A DNA stretch of 64,000 bases, from assembly GCF_000378385.1 (NCBI RefSeq), contig NZ_KB899673.1:62001-126000 (forward strand). Direction: 5' to 3'. Below the pieces are notes generated by a model that saw only the letters and a program-made list of their open reading frames with translations, was not told the DNA's origin and searched no databases. The translations under genes and the position numbers were made by a program. This DNA comes from Paenibacillus daejeonensis DSM 15491. GTDB taxonomy: Bacteria > Bacillota > Bacilli > Paenibacillales > Paenibacillaceae. Position 1 is the stretch's first letter. Every line of letters begins with the position of its first letter. This document shows, piece by piece, positions 1-8,074 of the stretch.

Positions 1-290
1 GGGACCATGACATTCCAGAGTTTATGCCGCACTACGAGCAGGTGCTGATCCGACTCGTTCATGAAACAGCTACAGGCCGCATCGTCGGTGGTCAGATCCT
101 CTCGAAGGCAGACCTGACTCAACAAATCAACACCCTGTCGGTCTGCATCCAGAACGGCATGACCGTCGCCGAGCTCGCCTTCGTCGACTTCTTCTTCCAA
201 CCGCACTACAACAAGCCTTGGAACCTGCTCAACCAGGCTGGCTTGCAGGCGATGGCCGCAATGGATCATCGGGGGAAAGTGAAGGCTTAA
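1..290 (+). CDS. NADH oxidase / CoA-disulfide reductase-like flavoprotein, C-terminal part only
   Basis: The reading frame is already open at the window edge, so only about 95 C-terminal residues are present. They match the dimerisation domain of FAD/NAD(P)-dependent pyridine nucleotide-disulfide oxidoreductases of the NADH oxidase type. The pattern GGQILSKADLTQQINTLSV followed by AELAFVDFFFQPHYNKPWN is characteristic, with the region that closes the active site of the partner subunit. The FAD- and NAD-binding domains lie outside the window, so water-forming oxidase, peroxidase and CoA-disulfide reductase cannot be told apart. A strong terminator follows at 461-498. The gene appears chromosomal and marks the left border of the phage-tail cluster. 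Confidence 0.8.
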   Translation, partial: DHDIPEFMPHYEQVLIRLVHETATGRIVGGQILSKADLTQQINTLSVCIQNGMTVAELAFVDFFFQPHYNKPWNLLNQAGLQAMAAMDHRGKVKA

Positions 291-460
291 TGTGAGGGGA
301 TGGGGAGAAGAAGAGCGGATTTAATGCGCGATGACTAGCGGGATAAAGTACAAGTTTAATACGGTGATGTCTAATTGGAATGAGTTACAGGCAAATACGT
401 AATGCGTAATCGGAGGAGAAAACAAGCAGATTACGCGATAGGGAATCGAGAATTATGTAG

Positions 461-498
461 AAAGCTCGGGATCGTCGGTGGACGGTCCCGGGCTTTTT
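461..498 (+). terminator. Intrinsic terminator downstream of the NADH oxidase-like gene
   Basis: An AAAGCTCGGGATCGTC arm pairs with GACGGTCCCGGGCTTT across a short GGTG loop, giving a stem of roughly 15 bp with a few mismatches, followed by a T-run on the + strand. It would end transcription entering from the left. Confidence 0.8.
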
Positions 499-552
499 GG
501 TTGTGTGGGGAGTTACTGTGTTGGGAGTGGTCTGGGTAGGGAGCGAATGTCG

Positions 553-700
553 TGGATTCGAAAAACCGACCTTATTTACCCTCGATCGGGCTGCGACAGC
601 TCAATAAGCTCGAAATTTCATATACATTTGAGTAGTTTGGTAGCAAATCGCTGAATTAAATGCGAAAAATCGTGTTATTGTTTGTGCCTACGGGTATACT
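553..700 (-). repeat. Intergenic ~103-nt repeat family, locus 1
   Basis: The 291-776 gap holds no convincing gene. After the terminator, the minus strand carries two copies of a degenerate unit whose core is CGATTTTTCG (about 663-672) and CGGTTTTTCG (about 559-568), 104 nt apart, each preceded by an AATAA-like motif; ATTCAGCG follows the first copy only. The same core, flanks and spacing recur at 53184-53410. Function is unknown; it looks like a dispersed non-coding repeat. Confidence 0.55.
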
Positions 701-776
701 ATCTTCTCGCGCTATACTAACAGCTTACGGGGTTCGATAGCTTGAACGGCGGTTGGTCGAGATCATTTGTAACGGT

Positions 777-1481
777 TTATTTGCTTTTGCCGATGAATTG
801 ACTGCGGTGCACTACCGCCAGCATCCGGAAGAAATCATAACTGCCGCGCACCGGCGTCTCGATAACTCCTTGCTTAACCGCAGCATCCACCGCTCCCTGT
901 GCCCAGGCCGGGACCGCACTATCGTGTGATTGTTCCAGCTGATGCAGCCGCTGTTCCAGCCGCTGGAGCTTCGCTTCCATCGCTTGCTTTTCGCTCAAGG
1001 TCCATTCCTCCTCTACCTCATCATAGCCCCGCAACTTCTCATCGCGAATAATTGTGATAAGTTTATGGGCATAGTTCGGATCCGTCGCATAGCCGCAGAC
1101 CTGCAGCATCTCCGCTTGCGCCTCGGGTGTCATCGCCCGCCGCACCCGCTCGTAGCGCGGCAGCCGGAACAACAGATCCTGATCCATGTAAAAGTCATAA
1201 AGCGTATCATACGCCCGAAACGCAGCCTGAATATCTACCCGCTTTCCGTCGTAGACTTCCCAAGTGCCTTTGTAGACCACCCCGCCCCGCCAGTAAGCGT
1301 TGGGGGAGCCGCTGCCCACCTTAATTCCGCCAAGATTGTTCCAGGGATGCAGCACTCCGCCGGTCTCCAGGATGTTCTGCGCCAGCCGCACCGACGGAAA
1401 GATCGCCGAGCCGTCTCGCCGAGCCTTCTGCACAATGGGGGCCAGTTTTGCTACAAACGCCTTGCGACTAAGTCTGACCAT
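777..1481 (-). CDS. Tailocin lysin, glucosaminidase-domain endolysin
   Basis: The 234-residue protein has an N-terminal glucosaminidase (FlgJ/LytG-like) domain, roughly residues 5-150. The conserved AQNILETGG segment carries the expected catalytic Glu, and the YATDPNYAHKLITII segment near the end of the domain is typical of the family. A coiled segment (about 160-190) joins it to a small C-terminal region beginning VPAWAQGAVDAAVKQGV that resembles wall-anchoring modules of Bacillales lysins. There is no signal peptide, consistent with holin-dependent release. It overlaps the holin gene by 14 nt and is the last gene of the tail operon. Likely role: cleaving host peptidoglycan to release tail particles. 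Confidence 0.85.
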   Translation of the reverse strand: MVRLSRKAFVAKLAPIVQKARRDGSAIFPSVRLAQNILETGGVLHPWNNLGGIKVGSGSPNAYWRGGVVYKGTWEVYDGKRVDIQAAFRAYDTLYDFYMDQDLLFRLPRYERVRRAMTPEAQAEMLQVCGYATDPNYAHKLITIIRDEKLRGYDEVEEEWTLSEKQAMEAKLQRLEQRLHQLEQSHDSAVPAWAQGAVDAAVKQGVIETPVRGSYDFFRMLAVVHRSQFIGKSK

Positions 1482-1743
1482 CGCGTACGCCCTCCCGGCC
1501 CTGCTTCACCACTTCGTAGCCGTATACTGCGACAGCCCCACAAAGAAAGCCTTGCAGCAGCTGCAAGGCCCCGAAGCCGAGAATCCAGATTGAAAACCCG
1601 ACACTAAACATCGTAACTACATAGACGATCGCCCAATTCGGTACCTTTGGCGTCTGCTTGAGGATATACCCCAACGTCCAACAGGCTACCAGTACCACAA
1701 GCAGCGCCGGGTCCAGCACCTCTTGCACCACATCCCATTCCAT
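1468..1743 (-). CDS. Phage-type holin
   Basis: This 91-residue protein has three hydrophobic stretches, roughly LLVVLVACWTLGYIL, WAIVYVVTMFSVGFSIWI and LQLLQGFLCGAVAVYGY, and a charged C-terminus. That pattern fits class I holins of Gram-positive phages. I placed the start at 1743 because a GGAGGG ribosome binding site lies just upstream; an earlier in-frame start at 1821 would overlap the XhlA-like gene and lacks such a site. It lies between the XhlA-like protein and the lysin, the usual Gram-positive lysis cassette order. Confidence 0.8.
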   Translation of the reverse strand: MEWDVVQEVLDPALLVVLVACWTLGYILKQTPKVPNWAIVYVVTMFSVGFSIWILGFGALQLLQGFLCGAVAVYGYEVVKQGREGVRDGQT

Positions 1744-1756
1744 GGCTTGTCCCTCC

Positions 1757-2182
1757 TTATCGAATAAAATTAATGCCAAACACATAAGCGACAATAATAA
1801 AGATCGTGCCGCCCAGGACATACTGGAGGAAGGTCATCCAGGACTTCAGGGTGGTCTGGCGCTCCAGCGCCCCTTCCGTCTGGGCGGCTTTGATCAGCTC
1901 GGCATTATCCCGCTGCAACTGCTGCATCCAGCTAAAAAGCTTGCTCTCCAGCTTGTCGATTTTCTCGCCGAAGCGGTCGTATTGTTGTTGGAGACTACGC
2001 GAGATTTCTTTAAGCTCCCGTAGCTCTTTCTCGTGACGCGCTCCAGCCTTTTCAATTAGCTCAATTCTCGCTTGTACAGTTAGATACTCTTGAGCGGCTC
2101 TCAACATCTCAGCTTGCACAGCCTGGATATGCTCCTCGACCTTCTGCAGTCGCTCCACGGTGTCCTTGCTGATCAACTCCAT
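1757..2182 (-). CDS. XhlA-like membrane-anchored coiled-coil lysis protein
   Basis: The protein has 141 residues. About 100 N-terminal residues are heptad-rich coiled coil (EELQKVEEHIQ-like heptads through IDKLESKLFSW), followed near the C-terminus by one transmembrane segment around YVLGGTIFIIVAYVFGI. This matches the XhlA/haemolysin family that accompanies holins in PBSX-type elements, although the coiled coil is longer than in PBSX XhlA (about 90 residues in total). A GGGAGGTG ribosome binding site precedes the ATG. It is the first gene after the fibre gene, separated by 97 AT-rich bases. Confidence 0.75.
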   Translation of the reverse strand: MELISKDTVERLQKVEEHIQAVQAEMLRAAQEYLTVQARIELIEKAGARHEKELRELKEISRSLQQQYDRFGEKIDKLESKLFSWMQQLQRDNAELIKAAQTEGALERQTTLKSWMTFLQYVLGGTIFIIVAYVFGINFIR

Positions 2183-2279
2183 GCCTTCACCTCCCTATTA
2201 TCTATACAAAGTTATTAATGGTTTAAGAATAATAGAATAAATCAAATAGTATTTGTATTTTTCATTAAATGCAATGACT

Positions 2280-3611
2280 TTACTTTAACGCTCCCCGTAT
2301 TAAATAATGAATTGGAGTGTAATGTTGAGCCATAACTCTTATCTCCACGTGAATGGTGCTTTTGAAAGGAATTGGTTTCGATCCTATTGACACTCCTTGT
2401 CCTAAGCTCACGTTAGGATATTGTAGTCTTGGTGCTAAATCGCCAATTAGTCCATAACGACTAACTGTACTTGGTGACGCAGTATTCATGCCCCAACCAT
2501 TAACTCTTTGATTGTTTCCTGTAGCATAAGATAAGGCACTTTGTTCAATATAGCCAATCGGCATATGTGAAGAAGAGTTGCTATTCGGACGTAAATTTGT
2601 CGAGTAAAGCGTAACAACCCCATCAATTTTTATTCTTATCTCTCTTTCAATTGCTAATGAATGATCCGAATACATTGAATCTATAACAGCTACACTAAGT
2701 TCACCTTCTCCAGAGACTTCCCATATTGTCCTCCAAATACTTGGAGTCATATCGGAAAAGTTGTTAATAACTTCAATTGGAGAATAGTTCTCACTCCCCA
2801 TGCTGAACCACCTCGTTCCATCAAAATATTCCAACTGTCCATTCTGTAGCCTCATAGGCACGCTACCCGTCAACTTATCAATCGCCTGCTTCGTCCGCTG
2901 CGGCGTCATATACGCTGTACTCGCTGTCCCCGCCTCAGCCTGCGCCTGCGTCGCAACCGCATAGTTCTGCACGCTCGCGAGGCCCACGTCCGTCTTCGTT
3001 AGAGCTACCGCACCCGTGCGCCCAGCCACACTTGTTACTGTATTGGGCTGCGCCCCAGCCGTAATCCCATCCAGCTTGCTCTTATCGCCTGAACTCATCA
3101 ACCCATTCGCACCCGTCGTCGCCACCGAAGTGCCCGCCTTGGCGTTCCACGCGGCTTTCTCAGTGTCACTGACGAAGCGGTTGTTCGCGTCCTGGCTGAT
3201 AATTGAAGCTGGGTGGTTTGCAGGATGCACATAGTTGTTAGCACCTGCAGCGATCCCGTCCAGCTTGCTTTTGTCACCGGAGCTCATGAGTCCGTTTGCG
3301 CTGGTTGTGGCGACGGAGGAGCCGGCTTTGGCATTCCACGCGGCTTTCTCGGCATCAGTGACAAAACGGTTGCTTGCATCCTGCGTAATAATAGAGGCCG
3401 GATGGTTGGCAGGATGGACATAGTTATTCGCACTCGCCGCGATGCCGTTGAGCTTGGCTTTGTCAGCTGCTGCCATTCGGCCGTTCACTGTGGGAGAAGC
3501 GACACGGGACACCTCAGAGTCGAGGATGTCCATGTTGTCGTTCAGGTCGTTGATATCAACGATATCCGTGCCTTCCGGTTTTTTGAGATTCAGATTGCCT
3601 GTCGTTTGCAT
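2280..3611 (-). CDS. Tailocin fibre / receptor-binding protein (second fibre)
   Basis: The 443-residue protein starts MQTTGNLNLKKPEGTD, a typical baseplate-attachment N-terminus of Gram-positive tail fibres. Two tandem ~60-residue shaft repeats follow, each with GANNYVHPANHPASII, an AEKAAWNAKAG-like segment and GLMSSGDKSKLDGI. A linker with MRLQNGQLEYFDGTRWFSM leads to a ~180-residue C-terminal domain that I do not recognise and that probably contacts the target surface. That C-terminal part (about 2280-2830) is visibly AT-richer than the repeat-coding part, which suggests a swapped cassette. ATG 3611 follows AAGGAG at about 12 nt; a TTG at 3632 is an alternative start. Confidence 0.8.
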   Translation of the reverse strand: MQTTGNLNLKKPEGTDIVDINDLNDNMDILDSEVSRVASPTVNGRMAAADKAKLNGIAASANNYVHPANHPASIITQDASNRFVTDAEKAAWNAKAGSSVATTSANGLMSSGDKSKLDGIAAGANNYVHPANHPASIISQDANNRFVSDTEKAAWNAKAGTSVATTGANGLMSSGDKSKLDGITAGAQPNTVTSVAGRTGAVALTKTDVGLASVQNYAVATQAQAEAGTASTAYMTPQRTKQAIDKLTGSVPMRLQNGQLEYFDGTRWFSMGSENYSPIEVINNFSDMTPSIWRTIWEVSGEGELSVAVIDSMYSDHSLAIEREIRIKIDGVVTLYSTNLRPNSNSSSHMPIGYIEQSALSYATGNNQRVNGWGMNTASPSTVSRYGLIGDLAPRLQYPNVSLGQGVSIGSKPIPFKSTIHVEIRVMAQHYTPIHYLIRGALK

Positions 3612-3618
3612 GTTCAAT

Positions 3619-4236
3619 TCACGCTCCTTCAAATACTTTTAAATCATTCCATGTTTTAACTCTTGCCTGGGACCACGTTAGACTCTGAAGACTCTCCCAC
3701 CAGGTGTAGGTATAAACGAAATCGTAAGAGAGGTGAGCCGGCTTTATTTCCTCAATCGTTTGGATCAGTCCAGCCATGTTCGGTGGGATACCAAGCTGAC
3801 CAACAAATCGGATGAGGAAATGATATGCTTCCATAGATTGCTCAACAATTACATCCCCACCCGAAAAGGTGGAGGCTATACGTTGAATCATGGCCGAAGT
3901 CGTCGTACCTGAACCTTGCATCTTTGCCTTGATGATCTCCCGCCGAGTGGCTGTTAGCTGGGAAGGGTCGGTGGTTAGCCCAAACTCTTTTTCCCATCGA
4001 TCCAGTCCCCAGGTGGTCGTATCTATATAGAGCTGATCCATGATATTCTCTAAATCTTCAATCAATAATTGAAGTTCCTTACCAATCGAGTCTTGGAGAA
4101 GCTGAAAATCTAGGACCTCGGTGTAGTAAGAAGGTAAATATGACATCAAGTTAATTCCTTGTCGTGGTGGGTTATCACCTTCTTCAGAAATTGCTGTGAA
4201 TAGAACCGTACCGTAAAGCTCTTTACCGTACGTCAC
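3619..4236 (-). CDS. xkdU: XkdU/DUF2313-like baseplate wedge protein
   Basis: The 205-residue protein has the YmfQ/XkdU (DUF2313) pattern: SYLPSYYTEVLDFQLLQDSIGKELQLL at the start of the domain, TTWGLDRWEKEFGL in the middle, and RREIIKAKMQGSGTTTSAMIQ. In PBSX-type tails it caps the baseplate wedge between XkdT and the fibre. The first ~30 residues (MTYGKELYGTVLFTAISEEG) look like an extra short N-terminal extension. The start is GTG, overlapping the stop of the upstream fibre gene by one base. In PBSX the gene directly follows xkdT; here a fibre gene lies between them. Confidence 0.8.
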   Translation of the reverse strand: MTYGKELYGTVLFTAISEEGDNPPRQGINLMSYLPSYYTEVLDFQLLQDSIGKELQLLIEDLENIMDQLYIDTTTWGLDRWEKEFGLTTDPSQLTATRREIIKAKMQGSGTTTSAMIQRIASTFSGGDVIVEQSMEAYHFLIRFVGQLGIPPNMAGLIQTIEEIKPAHLSYDFVYTYTWWESLQSLTWSQARVKTWNDLKVFEGA

Positions 4237-6278
4237 TATGCATCACCTCTTAACTGCGCCCAAGTGAGTGCCCCTTTGTGAATGACGTTGTCCGCGTATG
4301 CCAGTATTTTCGGACTCCCCCAGCTGGTCGCCCCTTGTGTAGCCTGGTAATGTCGGATAGTCATGGTTGACTTGTCAAATACAAGAGCATTGACCAAACC
4401 GCCGGACGAGTCTGTATAAGTGTTTAGTACCAGCATGTCTTGATAGACACTGTTGCTTCCACCCGTCATGCCTCCAAGTGAAGTAAATACAGCTTCGGCA
4501 TATCCTTTTACTGTGTCCACAGGTTTACGGTCGCGATCATCAATTCTTTGCAGGCGTGCATGATCATGCGCATTTGGCGCAAACGTGGCAGGCTTGCCGC
4601 TTACTCCTAACCAAGGAACTGTATCCGCCGCCTCTGCTGCGTCAATCTTACCGTTATCATTCGTGTCGTAGACAGATTTCGTCATGTCACCGTAACCTGC
4701 GCCTCCTAATTGAGACTGAGTTACGAACGTTGATGAGATCCGGTTGTCCGGGATCTTACCAACGGCATCCAGCTCAGCATACCCGTTAGCGGCACCCCGA
4801 CGGCTGACATTTTCGGGTGTAAAGCCAAGTGCTGCCTGTTTTGCATTCCAAGTAGTTCGTTCAGCTGCTGTGATATGCCTGACAGCATCATTAGCGTGAC
4901 TATCCACTTTTGACTGAGCCCCGGTTATCGTCTCTTTACTGTTCCAGTTCGCTTTCTCGACGTCGCTTACGAAACGATTACCTGCATCTTGTGTAATAAT
5001 GGATGGCGGGTGGTTAACAGGATGTGTGTAATTGTTTGCCCCGGAAGCTACGCCGTCAAGCTTGGTCTTGTCTACTGCGCTCATGAGTCCAGATGTAGCA
5101 GATGTCACAATTGCTGTGGACGCCTTGGCATTCCAGGAATTACGCTCCGCAGAGGATAGGTGCCGAACACCGTCCTCGATGTGAATGTTGAGCTCTGATT
5201 GGGCATTATCTGCCTTATCAATAGCACTAGCCACTGCAGTAGCGACTGTATCTACCTCTGCTTTGCGGGCAATATCATCAGCTGCTGCTGGAGCTGCAAC
5301 CTTAGCCCGTCCCGAGCCGTCACGCTTAAGCAGCGTCCCGGCTGTAGCCACATGAGTAGCTTCATCTAGCAAGGTTTTGATCACTTCTAACGTGATACTT
5401 GGTAGCGACCTCCAGTTGGCCCCGCCGGTGATTGCCTTCATTGCATGTGCAAGCCCCCCGAGCAGACCTGAAAGCGTCCCTGTATCAGAGATCGCCGCTG
5501 TTGTATCGCTGATGGTGCGATTACCAATTACGGCATCGGTGGCGCTGCCTGATGTTCCCGCACGAGCTGCAATACCGGCTAGCTTTGTCTGTTCCACTGT
5601 CGTATAGTCTTCTGTTGACAAGCCCTTTCCGATTACCTTATCCACCTTAGACGCTAGCTGGGTGGTCATAGTGCCAGCGAAATCAGGATCATTGTTCAAT
5701 GCTTCGGCAATCTCCTGAAGCGTATCTAGCGCATCTGGAGCCGCTCCAATGACACTCTGGATCCGAGCATCCGTTTGTTCTCGGGTATAAGTCGTCGCCT
5801 TGTCGGCCTTTGTCAGCAGCTGAGAATCAACGTAAGTTTGATCGGACTTACTTCTCTCAGCCGTCTCCAGCCGTTGGCGGGTATCGCTAACTAGCGAATC
5901 ATTAGAGGACTTATAGCGCTCTACCTCAATTTGTGTCGATGTAACTGCTGTTTGCAGCTCGTTTACATCGTCGGCCTCAACCGTATCACCTGGCGTTTCG
6001 TAAGTAACGTAAACCTCCGCCTCGCTGGAGAAGATGCGTATGAGTCGCCGCCAAGGTGTGTTGCTGGGGACAGAGATTGTCCAGTTTGTAATCTGCTCAC
6101 CGGTCAAACGAGGACCAGTATATACACGAATGGTTTGATTATTAATATTGTCGTGACGTAGCGGTCCGTTGTAACTCCCGTCAATAACTTTTAGTTGTTC
6201 TTCAATAACGTAAGGGTTACCCGTTGGATTTTTATTAAGTCTCTCGTAGAATACATCGATTTTGTTTGGATACGCCAT
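4236..6278 (-). CDS. Long tail fibre-like baseplate protein
   Basis: The 680-residue protein begins MAYPNKIDVFYERLNK, the upper-baseplate/fibre N-terminus seen in Bacillales phages. A coiled, helical region follows (ELQTAVTSTQIEVERYKSSN). Repeats containing GVASGANNYTHPVNHPPSII and KANWNSKE are shared with the second fibre. Near residue 530 the sequence DTNDNGKIDAAE fits a canonical EF-hand/dockerin calcium loop (ligand positions 1, 3, 5, 9, 12). It is followed by VPWLGVSGKPATFAPNAHDH, a motif often seen in tail fibres. ATG 6278 has a GGAGG site; an in-frame GTG-type extension to 6299 would overlap xkdT. Its position between xkdT and xkdU is unusual. Confidence 0.75.
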   Translation of the reverse strand: MAYPNKIDVFYERLNKNPTGNPYVIEEQLKVIDGSYNGPLRHDNINNQTIRVYTGPRLTGEQITNWTISVPSNTPWRRLIRIFSSEAEVYVTYETPGDTVEADDVNELQTAVTSTQIEVERYKSSNDSLVSDTRQRLETAERSKSDQTYVDSQLLTKADKATTYTREQTDARIQSVIGAAPDALDTLQEIAEALNNDPDFAGTMTTQLASKVDKVIGKGLSTEDYTTVEQTKLAGIAARAGTSGSATDAVIGNRTISDTTAAISDTGTLSGLLGGLAHAMKAITGGANWRSLPSITLEVIKTLLDEATHVATAGTLLKRDGSGRAKVAAPAAADDIARKAEVDTVATAVASAIDKADNAQSELNIHIEDGVRHLSSAERNSWNAKASTAIVTSATSGLMSAVDKTKLDGVASGANNYTHPVNHPPSIITQDAGNRFVSDVEKANWNSKETITGAQSKVDSHANDAVRHITAAERTTWNAKQAALGFTPENVSRRGAANGYAELDAVGKIPDNRISSTFVTQSQLGGAGYGDMTKSVYDTNDNGKIDAAEAADTVPWLGVSGKPATFAPNAHDHARLQRIDDRDRKPVDTVKGYAEAVFTSLGGMTGGSNSVYQDMLVLNTYTDSSGGLVNALVFDKSTMTIRHYQATQGATSWGSPKILAYADNVIHKGALTWAQLRGDA

Positions 6279-6279
6279 G

Positions 6280-7341
6280 TCACACCTCCAAGTCCACAAT
6301 ACCGATTATTGGGACCTCGTCGTCAGCCAATGCTATGTTAGCTGATGAACTTTCATTAAGTGTCAATTCGGAATAATCCAGTATACCCTCGGTCGCTAAC
6401 AGCAGCGAACCAATAACCGGCAAACTAACATAAGTGGCACTAAACGAGGCCTTTTGCCGCCATTCTTCTAATTGGTTCAAAAAATTATCCGTAACCATTT
6501 GCAGACCATATCCCGGTGCCAATATTACCTTTGCCGAGAAATCAATAATTTTCCCTTTCGCAGACGCCACGGTAACATGAGCGCCGATTGGTGCTTGACC
6601 TTCACCTTTTCCTTTTTCAGGATCGATGTAATTTTGCACCTTCTCTACTAATTCTTTATTTGCAGGCGCCATATCTGCACCTACTATCAGTACCATGACT
6701 GTACCTGGCCCTTCCCAAAGAGGAGTTACTTTTACACCACCTACACCCGCCACTGAGCGAGCCCAATGTACATAATGAGCCTTGTTGCCGCTTGTTGCAG
6801 GTTGCTTGGCGTCGTCTAAATAACGTTGGCGAAGCGCATCATCTGTCTCCTGGTCTGATCCAGGTATGAGCACCTCTCCCAATCTAGCTGTTGCTAACCC
6901 GTCAATATAACCGATTGGTAACAAATCCCCAAAATATTGATTTCCCTTATTGCCCGCTTCCTCCACTTGCAGTCGATAAGCACCATCAGCAGTTTGATCC
7001 AGCACAAAAAAGTTTAGACCACCTCCAGAGAATCTCTCTCCAGGAGCCACAGGTAACAGTAGTCCAGATCTATCACGGAACTCGGCCTTACGTATAGCAG
7101 GTGTTGCAGGGTGTCGAATAATTCCTCTCTCGGAGGCACGACGAGTCAAGTATTCACCACCTGCAGTGTCAACAAAATAAAGTTCTTGATTCACATCAAG
7201 CTGTGAATACAATTGAGCCATTTCTATGCCGGCTGGTGCCATCGCATCAAAAATGATACTGCCTGGTCGCTTGTCGATACTGTCAGGTATGCGGTCCATC
7301 ATACGTCGCAAGATTACTTCATAGGTTTGATTTTCATACAA
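6280..7341 (-). CDS. xkdT: Baseplate J-like protein (XkdT type)
   Basis: The 353-residue protein matches the Baseplate_J family of contractile tails. It has an MMDRIPDSIDKRPGSIIFDA N-terminus, an AAGGEYLTRRASERGI-like segment (here TAGGEYLTRRASERGI), and an SGNKAHYVHWARSVAGVGGVKV motif. It would form the wedge arm of the baseplate. The start is TTG, with AGGAGG nine bases upstream; no in-frame ATG sits nearer. It lies two bases after xkdS and one base before the long fibre gene. Confidence 0.87.
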   Translation of the reverse strand: MYENQTYEVILRRMMDRIPDSIDKRPGSIIFDAMAPAGIEMAQLYSQLDVNQELYFVDTAGGEYLTRRASERGIIRHPATPAIRKAEFRDRSGLLLPVAPGERFSGGGLNFFVLDQTADGAYRLQVEEAGNKGNQYFGDLLPIGYIDGLATARLGEVLIPGSDQETDDALRQRYLDDAKQPATSGNKAHYVHWARSVAGVGGVKVTPLWEGPGTVMVLIVGADMAPANKELVEKVQNYIDPEKGKGEGQAPIGAHVTVASAKGKIIDFSAKVILAPGYGLQMVTDNFLNQLEEWRQKASFSATYVSLPVIGSLLLATEGILDYSELTLNESSSANIALADDEVPIIGIVDLEV

Positions 7342-7342
7342 C

Positions 7343-7732
7343 TTATATCACCTCCTGAATTGGCGTTGAGCCAAATATAGTATCTACGACGAATTTCAAG
7401 ACGAGGCTATCATTGCTTCTTGAGAATTCAAAATTGTAAATTCGTGTAATTCTTTCATCATATATAAGTGCCTCTGTTATTGTACGAGCAAGCTCACTCT
7501 CCATAAGATCGTTGTTGCTTACACCGATTGCATTGTGCTCCGAACCGTAACTATCAGGATAAATCATGTGAGCATAACGTGCTGTGCGAAGGGTCTTAAA
7601 AACGTATTGTTTAATGGTTTCAGACCCTTCAATTATGCCCTTAAACTTTCCGGTTCTAAAATCAATGCCGTAGGTCCTTGTAGTCTGAGGCTGACCTTCA
7701 AATATTTCAGGGTACTTAATGTCAGGTTCCAT
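7343..7732 (-). CDS. xkdS: XkdS/DUF2634 baseplate protein (gp25-like)
   Basis: The 129-residue protein carries the DUF2634 pattern: TRTYGIDFRTGKFKGIIEG followed by ETIKQYVFKTLRTARYAHMIY and an ALIYDERITRIYNFEF segment. This family is the lysozyme-fold wedge initiator equivalent to gp25 in contractile tails. ATG 7732 overlaps the end of xkdR by 11 bases, and its stop is followed immediately by xkdT, so translational coupling is likely. Confidence 0.85.
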   Translation of the reverse strand: MEPDIKYPEIFEGQPQTTRTYGIDFRTGKFKGIIEGSETIKQYVFKTLRTARYAHMIYPDSYGSEHNAIGVSNNDLMESELARTITEALIYDERITRIYNFEFSRSNDSLVLKFVVDTIFGSTPIQEVI

Positions 7733-8042
7733 AGGTCACCACCCGATCTAAAATAAAAAATGATTGCCCGCCTTGTAAGGCAGCAACCATGATTCGATCT
7801 CCAACTTTTAATTGATTGTTGATTTGAAGTACTGCCATTTGTCCATTAATATTAAATTCATGAGAGGTTACGCCGAGATGCTCCGCCACAAGCAAAAACT
7901 CTCGCGGATAGGTTCGTTTAATATCATCACCCAGGCGGACCGACAGTTCCGGAGGAGAAGTGACCACCACTCCTTCCAGGAGTCTCAACGGCTTACTGGT
8001 ACGAACAGACTCCGCAACAATTGATTTGATCGTCTCATACAC
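7722..8042 (-). CDS. xkdR: XkdR/DUF2577 baseplate protein
   Basis: This 106-residue protein of the DUF2577 family has VVTSPPELSVRLGDDIKRT in its N-terminal half and VGDRIMVAALQGGQSFFILDRVV at the C-terminus. In PBSX-like tails it lies between the hub protein XkdQ and XkdS and is thought to belong to the hub/spike. The start is GTG preceded by a GGGAGG site; the nearby ATG is out of frame. Confidence 0.82.
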   Translation of the reverse strand: MYETIKSIVAESVRTSKPLRLLEGVVVTSPPELSVRLGDDIKRTYPREFLLVAEHLGVTSHEFNINGQMAVLQINNQLKVGDRIMVAALQGGQSFFILDRVVTYGT

Positions 8043-8074
8043 CTCTTATCGCCTCCCTTAGGTGTGTCACAATG

